A stretch of DNA of 64,000 nt from Coprobacillus cateniformis (GCF_009767585.1 NZ_WSNW01000001.1:496001-560000), one strand, 5' to 3'. Counted from the stretch's first letter, positions 1 through 7,582 are shown. Numbers and translations: made by a program. The notes: generated from the letters alone by a model not told the origin.

Positions 1-31
1 TCATAAAATATTTCATCTGTTTTAATAACAT
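1..31 (-). CDS. Partial CDS, probable LysR-type regulator N-terminus (runs off the left edge)
   Basis: Only the first ten codons are inside the window. They read MLLKQMKYFM, which resembles the start of LysR-type regulators (M-x-L-x-Q-L-K-Y-F). The ATG lies at 31-29 and is preceded seven bases upstream by GGTGA (minus strand, 43-39). A MerR-type promoter at 57-87 drives it. The assignment rests on ten residues and is tentative. Confidence 0.4.
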   Translation of the reverse strand, partial: MLLKQMKYFM

Positions 32-56
32 AAATATATCACCATCTTTCTTTTAT

Positions 57-87
57 ATTATAAACCCTAGAGTTAACTCTAAGTCAA
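57..87 (-). promoter_or_regulatory. MerR-type promoter: 19-bp spacer containing a perfect palindrome
   Basis: On the minus strand the -35 TTGACT (87-82) and the -10 TATAAT (62-57) are separated by 19 bp rather than 17. The spacer holds the 14-bp perfect palindrome TAGAGTTAACTCTA (68-81). Over-long spacers with a central dyad are the hallmark of promoters untwisted by MerR-family activators. The regulator is not obvious in this window; the short MerR-like gene at 5700-6020 is a possible but unproven candidate. Confidence 0.75.
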
Positions 88-272
88 GTAGAAACTATCC
101 CACTTTAAATATGTTATAAATTATTATAAAATATTTATATGGATCACAAAGGATTCAAACAACCTTTTCAATGAATTATATAATGTGATTATCATTTACA
201 TACAAATCAAAGTGATAATTTTTATTTGATAGAAAATTGGTACGTTTCATTTATGTAAAATTTTGATAACTC

Positions 273-301
273 TTGTTTTTATTGTTTTCATTTTTTATAA
301 T
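273..301 (+). promoter_or_regulatory. Promoter of the rpiR-type gene
   Basis: The -35 is TTGTTT (273-278) and the -10 is TATAAT (296-301), with a 17-bp spacer. They sit 26 bp before the start codon at 328. The rest of 88-272 is AT-rich and shows nothing recognisable. Confidence 0.6.
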
Positions 302-327
302 AGAATTAACATAGAAAGGAAATTGAC

Positions 328-1164
328 ATGAATATATTTACAAAAATATCTCAACTCACAAAACTCACTGATAATGAAAAATTACTTGTTGACTTCATAC
401 TTTCTCACCCAGAAAAAGTGATGATGATGAATGCCAAAGAACTTGCTTTACAAACTTATGTTTCTCAAACAACAGTTTATCGTTTATGTAACAAACTGGA
501 ATTATCAAACTTTAGTGATTTAAAAGTCTTAATTGCTACTCAAAAAAAAGATTTTGAAAAAGAAAGTCAGGATATGGATTTTAATTATCCCTTCTTTCAT
601 AGACAGACACACCATGAAATAATACATAATATGGAAAGTCTATATCAACAGACGATTGTCGCAACTAAAAATTTACTTGATTTAGAAACTATTAAAGCTA
701 TTGTTCAAGAAATGTATAATGCGAAGAGTATTGCTATATACCCATCTGTTGGAAATATTTCAGTTGCTGAAAACTTCCGTCAAAATATGCAGGAAATTGG
801 TCAGCCTATTGAAATTGCAACTTCAATGTATGACCAACATTGGTCTGCTTGTATCAAAGGACAAAATGATTTGGTCATTGTCATATCTTATATGGGAAGA
901 ACACCTAATATATTAGATCTTATGCATGAACTAAAAAAACGCAAAGCAAAAATAATATTAATATCTGCAACTTATGAAGAACAATTATCTCCACTTGCAA
1001 ACTATCATCTCTATATGTGTTCTTATGAAAGTTTTCATGAAAAAATCAGTTCTTTTTCATCACGTATTTCTTTACAATATATACTTGATTGTTTATATTC
1101 GTGTTACTTTGAAAGGAATTTCTACGATTTCTTGAATTTTAAGATTGATAATTATATTGATTAA
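328..1164 (+). CDS. MurR/RpiR family transcriptional regulator
   Basis: This 278-residue protein has an N-terminal RpiR-type helix-turn-helix (about residues 1-77, with the typical VSQTTVYRLCNKLEL recognition segment). A C-terminal SIS domain (about 110-240, SIAIYPSVGN and VIVISYMGRTPNI) binds phosphosugars in this family. Such regulators control sugar or amino-sugar uptake and catabolism. The Shine-Dalgarno AAAGGA is seven bases before the ATG. The next gene on the same strand is a PTS IIB, which suggests control of a PTS, although no IIA or IIC is present in the window. The ligand cannot be told from sequence. Confidence 0.9.
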   Translation: MNIFTKISQLTKLTDNEKLLVDFILSHPEKVMMMNAKELALQTYVSQTTVYRLCNKLELSNFSDLKVLIATQKKDFEKESQDMDFNYPFFHRQTHHEIIHNMESLYQQTIVATKNLLDLETIKAIVQEMYNAKSIAIYPSVGNISVAENFRQNMQEIGQPIEIATSMYDQHWSACIKGQNDLVIVISYMGRTPNILDLMHELKKRKAKIILISATYEEQLSPLANYHLYMCSYESFHEKISSFSSRISLQYILDCLYSCYFERNFYDFLNFKIDNYID

Positions 1165-1395
1165 ATGATTAATTTTTTTCATTGTTTTGATTGTTTTGTT
1201 TAAATATTTGCAAAAAAATTTCTTTATACAAGTTAGATATTTTCATAAATTCTCTTTGCAGTATAATGTGATTGTAGTGATAGATAAAAGAAGATGGTTA
1301 AAATGGTTTCCTGTCAATCTACATCTATTTATATCACAGTTATATAACCTTCGTTATTTTATCTATCATTCAGATTATAAATGAGGAGAGAAAAA

Positions 1396-1710
1396 ATGAA
1401 AAAAATATTATTAGTATGTAATGCTGGTATGTCTACAAGTTTATTAGTTACAAATATGGAGAAATATGCAAAGAAAGAAAATATTGAAATCACAATTATG
1501 GCTGTTCCTCTTACACAAGTTGATTCAGTTGTAAAAGATTGGGATATTGTTATGCTTGGTCCACAGGTTAGACACTGCTTAAATCAAATCAAAAACATTG
1601 TAGATGGAAGAATTCCTGTAGAAATTATTGATATGAGGGACTATGGAATGATGAATGGGGAAAAGGTTTTAAAAAGAGCATTGGAGTTATTAGATAATGA
1701 AAAGGTGTAA
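1396..1710 (+). CDS. PTS sugar transporter subunit IIB, lactose/cellobiose type (orphan)
   Basis: This 104-residue protein begins MKKILLVCNAGMSTSLLV. Cys8 in the CNAGMSTS loop is the phosphorylated cysteine of lactose/cellobiose-family IIB proteins, which pass phosphate from IIA to the incoming sugar at IIC. I chose the ATG at 1396 because AGGAG lies just upstream; the in-frame ATG at 1381 overlaps that ribosome site. A strong terminator follows the stop directly, so no IIA or IIC is co-transcribed. The preceding 1165-1395 region has no recognisable gene. It is possibly the remnant of a larger PTS locus, or supplies IIB to a permease elsewhere. Confidence 0.9.
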   Translation: MKKILLVCNAGMSTSLLVTNMEKYAKKENIEITIMAVPLTQVDSVVKDWDIVMLGPQVRHCLNQIKNIVDGRIPVEIIDMRDYGMMNGEKVLKRALELLDNEKV

Positions 1711-1738
1711 TGGCTAGATTTTCTAGCTTTTACACCTT
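1702..1738. terminator. Bidirectional rho-independent terminator
   Basis: The stem AAGGTGTAA / TTACACCTT with inner GCTAG / CTAGC overlaps the stop of the PTS IIB gene. It also lies just beyond the stop of the convergent histidine phosphatase gene, so it can serve both strands. Confidence 0.75.
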
Positions 1739-1741
1739 ATT

Positions 1742-2305
1742 TTATAAATGTCTAATGACTTTTTTTAATTCAAATTGTTCATTATATTCAAATATGAATA
1801 TACAACAATTTGGGAAGCCTTTTTTAAGTTCTTCTGTAGGGTCTTGAATTGCTCTTAAGAAATTAAAGCAAGCGCCACTATGTGAAACAGCTAAAACAGA
1901 TTCATGATCATCTTTTTCCATAATATCAGTTAAAGTTTGTAGCATTCTATCTTTGACATCATTTGAAGATTCTCCCCCAAAATACATATAGAATGTTTCA
2001 CAATCCTGAGGTGTTTTCGCATTTAAATCTTCGCTTTCACCTTCTAAAAAGCCATAATACATTTCTTTTAAGGCCTTTAAACGAGTATAAGGCATATCAG
2101 TTATGATTTCTAATGTATCACAACATCTTTCAGAAGTTGAAGAATAAGCATGATCAAATGTAATATTATTGTCCTGGAAATAAGATTTAACAATTTGTGC
2201 TTGAGAAATACCTTCTTTGGTTAAAGGTGAATCACACCATCCTTGAATTTTGTGTCTCACATTAAAGAGTGTTTGTCCATGTCTCATCAAATAAAGTGTT
2301 TTCAT
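1742..2305 (-). CDS. Histidine phosphatase family protein (phosphoglycerate mutase-like)
   Basis: This 187-residue protein carries the catalytic RHG motif at residues 8-10 (LMRHGQT) and the second catalytic histidine near residue 142 (VSHSG). The superfamily works through a phosphohistidine on varied phosphorylated small molecules; the substrate cannot be assigned. It is the last gene of a minus-strand operon starting at 6020 and begins 3 bp after the aldo/keto reductase stop. The linked redox genes suggest a role in the same response, by inference only. Confidence 0.9.
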   Translation of the reverse strand: MKTLYLMRHGQTLFNVRHKIQGWCDSPLTKEGISQAQIVKSYFQDNNITFDHAYSSTSERCCDTLEIITDMPYTRLKALKEMYYGFLEGESEDLNAKTPQDCETFYMYFGGESSNDVKDRMLQTLTDIMEKDDHESVLAVSHSGACFNFLRAIQDPTEELKKGFPNCCIFIFEYNEQFELKKVIRHL

Positions 2306-2308
2306 CAG

Positions 2309-3286
2309 TTATTCATGCCCCATAATCTTATGAGGAATATAGCACTCTTCTAAATATTCAATATCTTCTTGAGACAAGCAGACATCAAGTGCTCCAATAA
2401 AGTCATCTAAATACTTTTCTTTAGTAATTCCAACAATTGGTGCAGTTACACCTTTTGACCATAGCCAAGCAACTGCAACTTGAGATCTTGTGACTTGATA
2501 TTTTTGTGCAATTTCAGACACTCTTTCAACAATTTTTTGATCCGCTTCTTGAGTATTATCATATTTTCTTTTGGCCACTTCGTCTTCTTGTGCACGCTTT
2601 GAATCTGAATTCCAATCACGTGTTAAACGACCAGCTGCAAGTGGACTATAAGGAACTAAAGCAACACCCATATCTTGACATAATGGATTCATTTCTCTTT
2701 CTTCCTCACGATACAGCAGATTGTAATGTCCTTGCATCACTGAGAATTTTGTCCAGCCATGACTCTGTGCAACATATTGAGCTTTTTGGAATTGCCATGC
2801 ATACATACTTGATGCACCAAGATAATGAACTTTTCCACTTCTTACAAGATCATTTAAAACACACATTGTTTCCTCAATCGGTGTTTTATAATCCCACCTA
2901 TGAATATATAATAAATCTATATAATCTGTATCCAAACGTTTTAAACATTGCTCAACCTCATGCATAATGGATTTACGCGATAATCCCCCACCATTTGGTC
3001 CTTCATGCATTTGTCCACTGACCTTTGTAGCAATAACAACTTCTTCTCGAACTGCATAATCTTTAAGAGCTCTTCCTAAAATCTCTTCACTAACCCCTAA
3101 ACCATATACATTAGCAGTATCAAAGAAATTAATTCCTAAATCTAAAGCTTTTTTAATAATTTTTCTTGAATCAGTCTCATTTAAAACCCAACTATGAATC
3201 CATTTTTGGGGATCACCAAAACTCATACACCCTAAACAAATACGTGAAACTTCTAATCCTGAATGCCCTAATTGAACATATTCCAT
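2309..3286 (-). CDS. Aldo/keto reductase
   Basis: This is a 325-residue TIM-barrel NADPH-dependent oxidoreductase. The tetrad is visible as Asp and Tyr in FFDTANVYG, Lys in VVIATKVSG and His in YIHRWD. The C-terminal nucleotide-binding segment (VTAPIVGITKEKYLDD) is present. Family members reduce aldehydes and ketones. A clear ribosome site (AAGGAGG) precedes the ATG. Its place behind MFS, CMD-like and cupin genes fits a carbonyl or xenobiotic response operon. Confidence 0.92.
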   Translation of the reverse strand: MEYVQLGHSGLEVSRICLGCMSFGDPQKWIHSWVLNETDSRKIIKKALDLGINFFDTANVYGLGVSEEILGRALKDYAVREEVVIATKVSGQMHEGPNGGGLSRKSIMHEVEQCLKRLDTDYIDLLYIHRWDYKTPIEETMCVLNDLVRSGKVHYLGASSMYAWQFQKAQYVAQSHGWTKFSVMQGHYNLLYREEEREMNPLCQDMGVALVPYSPLAAGRLTRDWNSDSKRAQEDEVAKRKYDNTQEADQKIVERVSEIAQKYQVTRSQVAVAWLWSKGVTAPIVGITKEKYLDDFIGALDVCLSQEDIEYLEECYIPHKIMGHE

Positions 3287-3298
3287 ATTCTTGCCTCC

Positions 3299-3697
3299 TT
3301 AACCTAATTGATTATATTCATTTTCATCTACTGCTTCTAACCATTCATTTGAAGAATCTTTAGCAGGGATTTCAACAGAAATATGTGTAAACCAGCTATC
3401 TTTAGCAGCTCCATGCCAATGCTTAACTTCAGGAGAAATGCATACAATATCACCTGGTTTTAATTCCTGAGCTGGCTTTCCCCATTCTTGATAATAACCT
3501 CTTCCCATGGTACAAAGTAAAATCTGTCCACTCTTATGATGAATATGCCAATGATTGCGACATCCAGGTTCAAATGTCACATTTGCCATAGGTCCACCAG
3601 TTTCCGTTAATCTGTTCAAATAGCTTTGTCCATCAAAGTATTGAGCATATGCATCATTAGGTTCACCTAATCCAAATAAAATTTCTTTCTTCTCCAT
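3299..3697 (-). CDS. Cupin domain protein
   Basis: This 132-residue single-domain beta-barrel has a metal-binding set in NHWHIHHKSGQ and a second cupin motif around PGDIVCISPEVKHWHGA. Small cupins of this type are commonly next to carboxymuconolactone decarboxylase-like and aldo/keto reductase genes, as here. Enzymatic activity is unknown. AAGGAG precedes the ATG, and the gene is 12 bp downstream of the CMD-like stop. Confidence 0.88.
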   Translation of the reverse strand: MEKKEILFGLGEPNDAYAQYFDGQSYLNRLTETGGPMANVTFEPGCRNHWHIHHKSGQILLCTMGRGYYQEWGKPAQELKPGDIVCISPEVKHWHGAAKDSWFTHISVEIPAKDSSNEWLEAVDENEYNQLG

Positions 3698-3709
3698 TTT
3701 CTTTTCTCC

Positions 3710-4459
3710 TTATTTTTTTGTCACTTCGTTAATAATATTTAATGCATTTAATGTTCTTGGAAATCCAATATAAGGTTGACATTGCGTAATGGTTTCAATT
3801 AACAGTTCACGACTATTTCCTACTGTTATATTAGCACCAACATGACCTCTTAACTGATTTTCACATCCACCAAGAGTTGCTAACATCACAAATGTCATCA
3901 ACTCACGTATTTTTAAGTCTAAACCATTCCTTGTATAGAAATCACCAAAACAATGTTCTGATAAATAATTTTGAATATGTTTTAATTCCTCTGGTGCCAT
4001 AGCATGTCCTGATTGAATATGTTCTTTTCCAAACGCTGTACATTGGATAGTAAATCCTGCTTGAAACCTTGTTTCTTCATTCACTGTATGTTGAGATTCT
4101 AAAGGTAAAGGAATATGAAATTCCTTCATAACTTTATTAACAACTTCTAATGCTTCTTCTACCTTTCCAAAACCAATATAAGGTGTACACTGATAAATGA
4201 CTTCTTTAATTTGAATAGGAGGAACATCCATCTTTATAGCAGCCTTTACATGTCTAGATAATACTGTTAAAGTGTGATTTGTTGTATTGACAACAATAAG
4301 TATTAACTCTCTTAATTGCTGACTTAAATTCCCATGTTGATAAATATCACCATAGATATAATTGACCATGATTTCTTTAAATTCAATATCTTCTTTAAGG
4401 ATATCATTCGTATCATTTAGTTCATTATATAATACTTTCGCTTTTTGTAAGTCCCTCAT
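3710..4459 (-). CDS. Carboxymuconolactone decarboxylase (CMD) family protein, two CMD domains
   Basis: Two tandem CMD-like helical repeats are visible (about residues 30-115 and 150-245). Each ends in a matching QCxPYIGF motif followed by an EALEVVN or NALNIIN helix. The second repeat has GGCENQLRGHV in the place of the usual active-site cysteine/histidine segment. AhpD-like members are peroxidase or disulfide-linked enzymes; the substrate is unknown here. I prefer the ATG at 4459 (MRDLQKAK) because GGAGAAG lies seven bases upstream. The ATG five codons earlier (4474) has no ribosome site. Either start overlaps the end of the MFS reading frame. Confidence 0.88.
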   Translation of the reverse strand: MRDLQKAKVLYNELNDTNDILKEDIEFKEIMVNYIYGDIYQHGNLSQQLRELILIVVNTTNHTLTVLSRHVKAAIKMDVPPIQIKEVIYQCTPYIGFGKVEEALEVVNKVMKEFHIPLPLESQHTVNEETRFQAGFTIQCTAFGKEHIQSGHAMAPEELKHIQNYLSEHCFGDFYTRNGLDLKIRELMTFVMLATLGGCENQLRGHVGANITVGNSRELLIETITQCQPYIGFPRTLNALNIINEVTKK

Positions 4460-5682
4460 AATTATCTTCTCCATTCTCTATAACTTTATATTTTGTTTTT
4501 ATTGTTATTGTTAATGTCATCATACAAACTCCAATCATTATCAAGGCAATGATAAAAGCATACATGTATGATCCAAAGAAATCATAAATATATCCTACCA
4601 TTGATAATGAAATAGCAGCTCCTAGATTAGAAGCAAATGATATCGTTGGGAATACAGTTGCATAATGTTCTACTCCAAAAAAAAGACTTTGTAAGCAATG
4701 GCAATGATACTGCACCTATAGAATAACAAGATCCAAATAAGAAAGCCCCTAATATTAATAACCATGATGATGAACCCATCATCAATAAAATAATTCCAAT
4801 AACATTTGCTATAATCATTGTTATTGTTGCTTTGACTGCTCCAATAGCATCACTCAATACGCCTATAATTAATTTAGATACAATATTACCAATCATTCCT
4901 GCTGATAATAATGTTGCTCCCAATGAGACATTATAACCAATTGATTCCCCATAGCCAGGTAAATGTTGAGTTATACTTGTAATACAACTACATAGAAGTC
5001 CAAAGATAAAGAACGAAATAAATGCAGTTGTCATAAAATGAAACGATGATGTATGAGAAAGAGATACTGTTGCTTTCTTTTCCTCAAAACCATAAGGCAA
5101 AAGTCCATCTTTCTGTGGATTGATATGAAAAGGGTAGATAACAGCTGGAAGGCATAATGCCAATAGAATTGCAGCTTTTATCAAATATCCAGTTTGCCAT
5201 CCCATTGTTTCAATACAACCAGATAAGATAGGCGAACAAATAGAGCCAGCCAAGCCACTAAAACCAAAAACAACACTTGTCGCAAGACCATGCTTTTTTT
5301 CAAACCAATTATTTACAATCATAGTGAGTGGAACAATTGAAAACATGCCTGTACTTAAGCCTCTCACTGCTCCTAAAATATAAAATACCGGTATCGTTCT
5401 TGCATAAGCCATAGCCCCAGTCGCAATCACAGCAATCCCAACACTAACACTCAATAATATTTTATATGGGACTTTTTTCATAATTCTTGGAATAAATAAT
5501 GCACCCATTGCTGTCACAAGTGAAAATATTGTCATATGCATAGAAAATGTTCCACGCATAATACCCAAACTTTCAGAAACAGGAGTGTAAAAAACTCCAG
5601 ACGAATTAATAGAGACTCCAATTGATGAGGCTGCCAAACCACAGCAAACTGCAAGAACAATCCAATGTTTTTTATTTTCCAT
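4425..5682 (-). pseudogene. MFS transporter (OFA-like), frameshifted at a T8 run
   Basis: This would be a roughly 415-residue 12-helix major facilitator transporter. The first frame (from MENKKHW at 5682) runs to about residue 333 and then goes off at a homopolymer (minus strand T8, plus 4677-4684). The second frame continues with FFGVEHYATVFPTISF and the last membrane helices, ending at 4425. Removing one T joins them as LTKSFFGVEHYA. The fold resembles oxalate/formate-antiporter-type MFS proteins, but the substrate is unknown. Good ribosome site AAAGGAG. It may be a true pseudogene, a phase-variable gene or an assembly error. Confidence 0.82.
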
Positions 5683-5699
5683 ATAATTAACTCCTTTCC

Positions 5700-6020
5700 T
5701 TATCCATTCACCTTATATAACAAACAATCCAAAGCATCTAATTCCTTTTGTGTATCATGAATATGATCTAAAAGTTGTTGTCTTTTTCTTTTCAATATTT
5801 TTATTCTTTGTAATTTTGTCTGATCGCCTAATAAATATAACTGCATATATATTTTGATGTCTTCATGAGCAAAATGCAGTTTTTGTAGCGAGAGAATGAA
5901 ACTCAATTTCTCAATATCTTCTTCATCATACTCTTCTTGCTTTGTTAAATGTAAACTTTCATAATCATCTAATATTGAAAATGGAATACTGTATATTCGA
6001 TTCACATCCTCTTTCTTCAT
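5700..6020 (-). CDS. Short MerR-like transcriptional regulator
   Basis: This 106-residue protein begins MKKEDVNRIYSIPFSILDDYESLHL. It resembles the second helix and wing of MerR DNA-binding domains (normally L-R-Y-Y-E-x-x-G-L). A coiled-coil-like C-terminus follows (residues 60-100, rich in K, L, Q). It is shorter at the N-terminus than classical MerR proteins, so it may be a divergent relative. AAGGAGG precedes the ATG. It is the first gene of the operon running down to 1742, so it probably regulates that operon and itself. An inverted repeat lies in its promoter. Confidence 0.65.
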   Translation of the reverse strand: MKKEDVNRIYSIPFSILDDYESLHLTKQEEYDEEDIEKLSFILSLQKLHFAHEDIKIYMQLYLLGDQTKLQRIKILKRKRQQLLDHIHDTQKELDALDCLLYKVNG

Positions 6021-6055
6021 GATAACCTCCTTAAATATATTTTTTTGACATCTTC

Positions 6056-6084
6056 ATTTTATATTAGACATAGCACAATGTCTA
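6056..6084 (-). promoter_or_regulatory. Promoter of the merR-MFS-CMD-cupin-AKR operon
   Basis: On the minus strand the -35 is TAGACA (6084-6079) and the -10 is TAAAAT (6061-6056), with a 17-bp spacer. The perfect 8-bp inverted repeat TTAGACAT-N6-ATGTCTAA (6064-6085) covers the -35 and most of the spacer, so a bound regulator would act directly on polymerase. The 19-bp segment 6077-6095 recurs at 7564-7582 in front of the MBL gene. Confidence 0.6.
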
Positions 6085-6095
6085 ATACCTATAAT
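6077..6095. repeat. Copy 1 of a 19-bp promoter element
   Basis: AATGTCTAATACCTATAAT occurs here and, identically, at 7564-7582. In both places it spans the minus-strand -35 box and the 13 bp upstream of it. It is a likely shared regulator-binding site. Confidence 0.7.
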
Positions 6096-6126
6096 GAATG
6101 TACATTAATGCTCTGTAAGCATTATA

Positions 6127-6160
6127 AAAGAACTTATCTCAAAGAAATAAGTTCTTTTAA
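6127..6160 (-). terminator. Terminator of the small HMA-like gene
   Basis: The hairpin AAAAGAACTTAT / ATAAGTTCTTTT has an uninterrupted stem ending in a short T run on the minus strand. It lies just after the stop at 6174. Confidence 0.7.
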
Positions 6161-6173
6161 TTCAATATAAATT

Positions 6174-6512
6174 TCACACCATTATTTGCATTTCTAATAT
6201 GCGATACCCAACAGATTTCATCTGTTGAATAATACTTTCTTGTGGGACTTGTTGCTTTGTAAATAATAATGCTGATTCTGTATCCATATCTACTATCAAG
6301 AAATAACCTTCTATTTGATTAAATGTATTCTCAATACATTCTTTACATTTTGGAGATGTCATTCCTTCTATTTTTAACTTTATGCAAAACGGGTAATGCT
6401 TCTTATTTTTATCTTTTGATTGAAGAGTCACTGAACATTTCTCACAACTATAATTTTTTTGAGAAATCTTTTTCATATATGATTTGATACTATTTATACA
6501 AAACATAAGCAA
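6174..6512 (-). CDS. Small membrane-anchored Cys-rich protein with a degenerate HMA-like domain
   Basis: The N-terminal part looks like FeoB-associated Cys-rich membrane proteins: a hydrophobic segment, then basic residues, then NYSCEKCS. The C-terminal 65 residues match the heavy-metal-associated fold (LKIEGMTSPKCKECIE, then a GY near the end). The canonical first Cys of GMTCxxC is Ser and the cysteines are shifted (CKEC). The start is uncertain: this reading begins at a TTG. The same frame upstream (to about 6553) encodes GGIIIGTVIIFLVLL, a good membrane helix, without a standard start. An ATG with GGAGG context at 6553 is one base out of frame. A metal-type operator precedes it. Probably metal trafficking or sensing, by inference. 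Confidence 0.6.
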   Translation of the reverse strand: MLMFCINSIKSYMKKISQKNYSCEKCSVTLQSKDKNKKHYPFCIKLKIEGMTSPKCKECIENTFNQIEGYFLIVDMDTESALLFTKQQVPQESIIQQMKSVGYRILEMQIMV

Positions 6513-6601
6513 AACAAGAAAAATAATAACTGTACCTATAATAATACCTCCATTCTTATTTATATTTTATATTTTCATTCATTATTCTCTATACACTAGG
6601 C

Positions 6602-6623
6602 AAGGTTAGTCATCACTAACCTT
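6602..6623. promoter_or_regulatory. Operator: perfect 9-bp inverted repeat, DtxR/MntR-like half-sites
   Basis: AAGGTTAGT-CATC-ACTAACCTT is a perfect dyad placed just downstream of the -10 of the promoter at 6630-6658, so it would block initiation. The AGGTTAG/CTAACCT halves look like those of the DtxR/IdeR metal-repressor family. The spacing between halves (6 bp instead of 1) differs, so the repressor may be another metal regulator. Confidence 0.6.
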
Positions 6624-6629
6624 ATCTAT

Positions 6630-6658
6630 ATATTATTCTGATTCATCATTATTGTCAA
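6630..6658 (-). promoter_or_regulatory. Consensus promoter of the HMA-like gene
   Basis: On the minus strand the -35 TTGACA (6658-6653) and the -10 TAATAT (6635-6630) have an exact 17-bp spacer, followed at once by the operator at 6602-6623. Confidence 0.75.
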
Positions 6659-6683
6659 ATGACTTTATAACATTTTTTTGTAC

Positions 6684-6714
6684 AAAAAAGAACCTATTTG
6701 CATATAATAGGCTC
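6684..6714 (-). terminator. Terminator of the MBL-fold gene
   Basis: The hairpin GAGCCTATT / AATAGGTTC is followed by TTTTTT on the minus strand, directly after the stop at 6721. Confidence 0.75.
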
Positions 6715-6720
6715 ATTACT

Positions 6721-7515
6721 TTATCTCTTCAACGAGAAGACTTCTCCAGGTGCAACAATATGAATACGTTCAGGATTGATAATTCTTCCTTCTAATGATT
6801 TAGGGTTCCCATTAAAAGCATCCATATCTGGTGCGTCAACTGTTCCCCAATGAATAAGTATTAAATCAGTATGAGGATATGTATTAGCAAGTTTAATAGC
6901 ATTATCTAAGCCAATATGCCAAGAGTTATCAGAAAAATCAAATAACATAACATCTGGTTCTGGCATTTGAAGATGTTCATCAAGCAGTCTAGAATCCCCA
7001 ACTAACCAAATACTCCCTTCAGGAGTATCTATCCAATATCCACAATAATCTTCAAAGCGATATTCTCTGATTTGACGATATTTTTCTTTTTCATTTTGCC
7101 ATGCATGGTCTGCTGGTGTTAATGTTATTTTCATTGGTCCAATTTCAAATTGTTGACCAATATCATACCCATGACCTGGAAGTTTTTCCTCTGCGAATAA
7201 CTGAGCCAAATAATGTGGACCATGATATGCAGAAGTGACAGCTGATAAATCAAGACAAGTCATTCGACTAAAATGATCATTATCACAATGTGTAATGAGT
7301 ACACCATCTAAGTGAGGAACATCTTGAGGAATGATTGGCATATCAACTAACAATGGTAAATCAAAACCCTCAAGTAAAGGATCGATCATAATAACTGTTC
7401 CATGACTATTTATCATCATTCCTGCACCTGACAACCAATAAATATCTGTATGAGAAATAGGCTGAAATGCTTGATGTCTTATTGAAATTGTTTTTGGAGC
7501 AATGGCTTGTTTCAT
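6721..7515 (-). CDS. MBL-fold metallo-hydrolase (UlaG-like)
   Basis: This 264-residue metallo-beta-lactamase-fold protein has its metal motif at residues 76-81 as HCDNDH, so the second histidine of the usual HxHxDH is Asp. Further ligands are visible in PADHAWQ, WLVGDSRLL and LILIHWGTVD. The family includes lactonases and phosphodiesterases; the substrate is unknown. It has its own promoter (7543-7571) and ribosome site (AAAGGTGG). It shares a 19-bp upstream element with the merR-MFS operon, so the two units are probably co-regulated. Confidence 0.88.
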   Translation of the reverse strand: MKQAIAPKTISIRHQAFQPISHTDIYWLSGAGMMINSHGTVIMIDPLLEGFDLPLLVDMPIIPQDVPHLDGVLITHCDNDHFSRMTCLDLSAVTSAYHGPHYLAQLFAEEKLPGHGYDIGQQFEIGPMKITLTPADHAWQNEKEKYRQIREYRFEDYCGYWIDTPEGSIWLVGDSRLLDEHLQMPEPDVMLFDFSDNSWHIGLDNAIKLANTYPHTDLILIHWGTVDAPDMDAFNGNPKSLEGRIINPERIHIVAPGEVFSLKR

Positions 7516-7542
7516 ATATTTTCCACCTTTCTTTTCAATATA

Positions 7543-7571
7543 ATTATAGGATAAGTGATATAAAATGTCTA
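7543..7571 (-). promoter_or_regulatory. Promoter of the MBL-fold gene
   Basis: On the minus strand the -35 is TAGACA (7571-7566) and the -10 is TATAAT (7548-7543), with a 17-bp spacer. The -35 lies inside the shared 19-bp element. Confidence 0.75.
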
Positions 7572-7582
7572 ATACCTATAAT
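7564..7582. repeat. Copy 2 of the 19-bp promoter element
   Basis: It is identical to 6077-6095 over 19 bp and sits just past the 3' end of the lysR gene. Unlike copy 1 it has no second ATGTCTAA half-site. Confidence 0.7.

Noticed and set aside
1187..1384. 65-codon ORF between rpiR and the PTS IIB gene
   Set aside because: No start context, composition like AT-rich spacer and no family features.
2506..2967. 153-codon ORF antisense to the aldo/keto reductase
   Set aside because: Shadow of a gene with clear family motifs; no ribosome site.
4677..4684. Programmed ribosomal frameshift in the MFS gene
   Set aside because: No slippery heptamer with downstream pseudoknot is evident and the family does not use one; mutation or phase variation is simpler.
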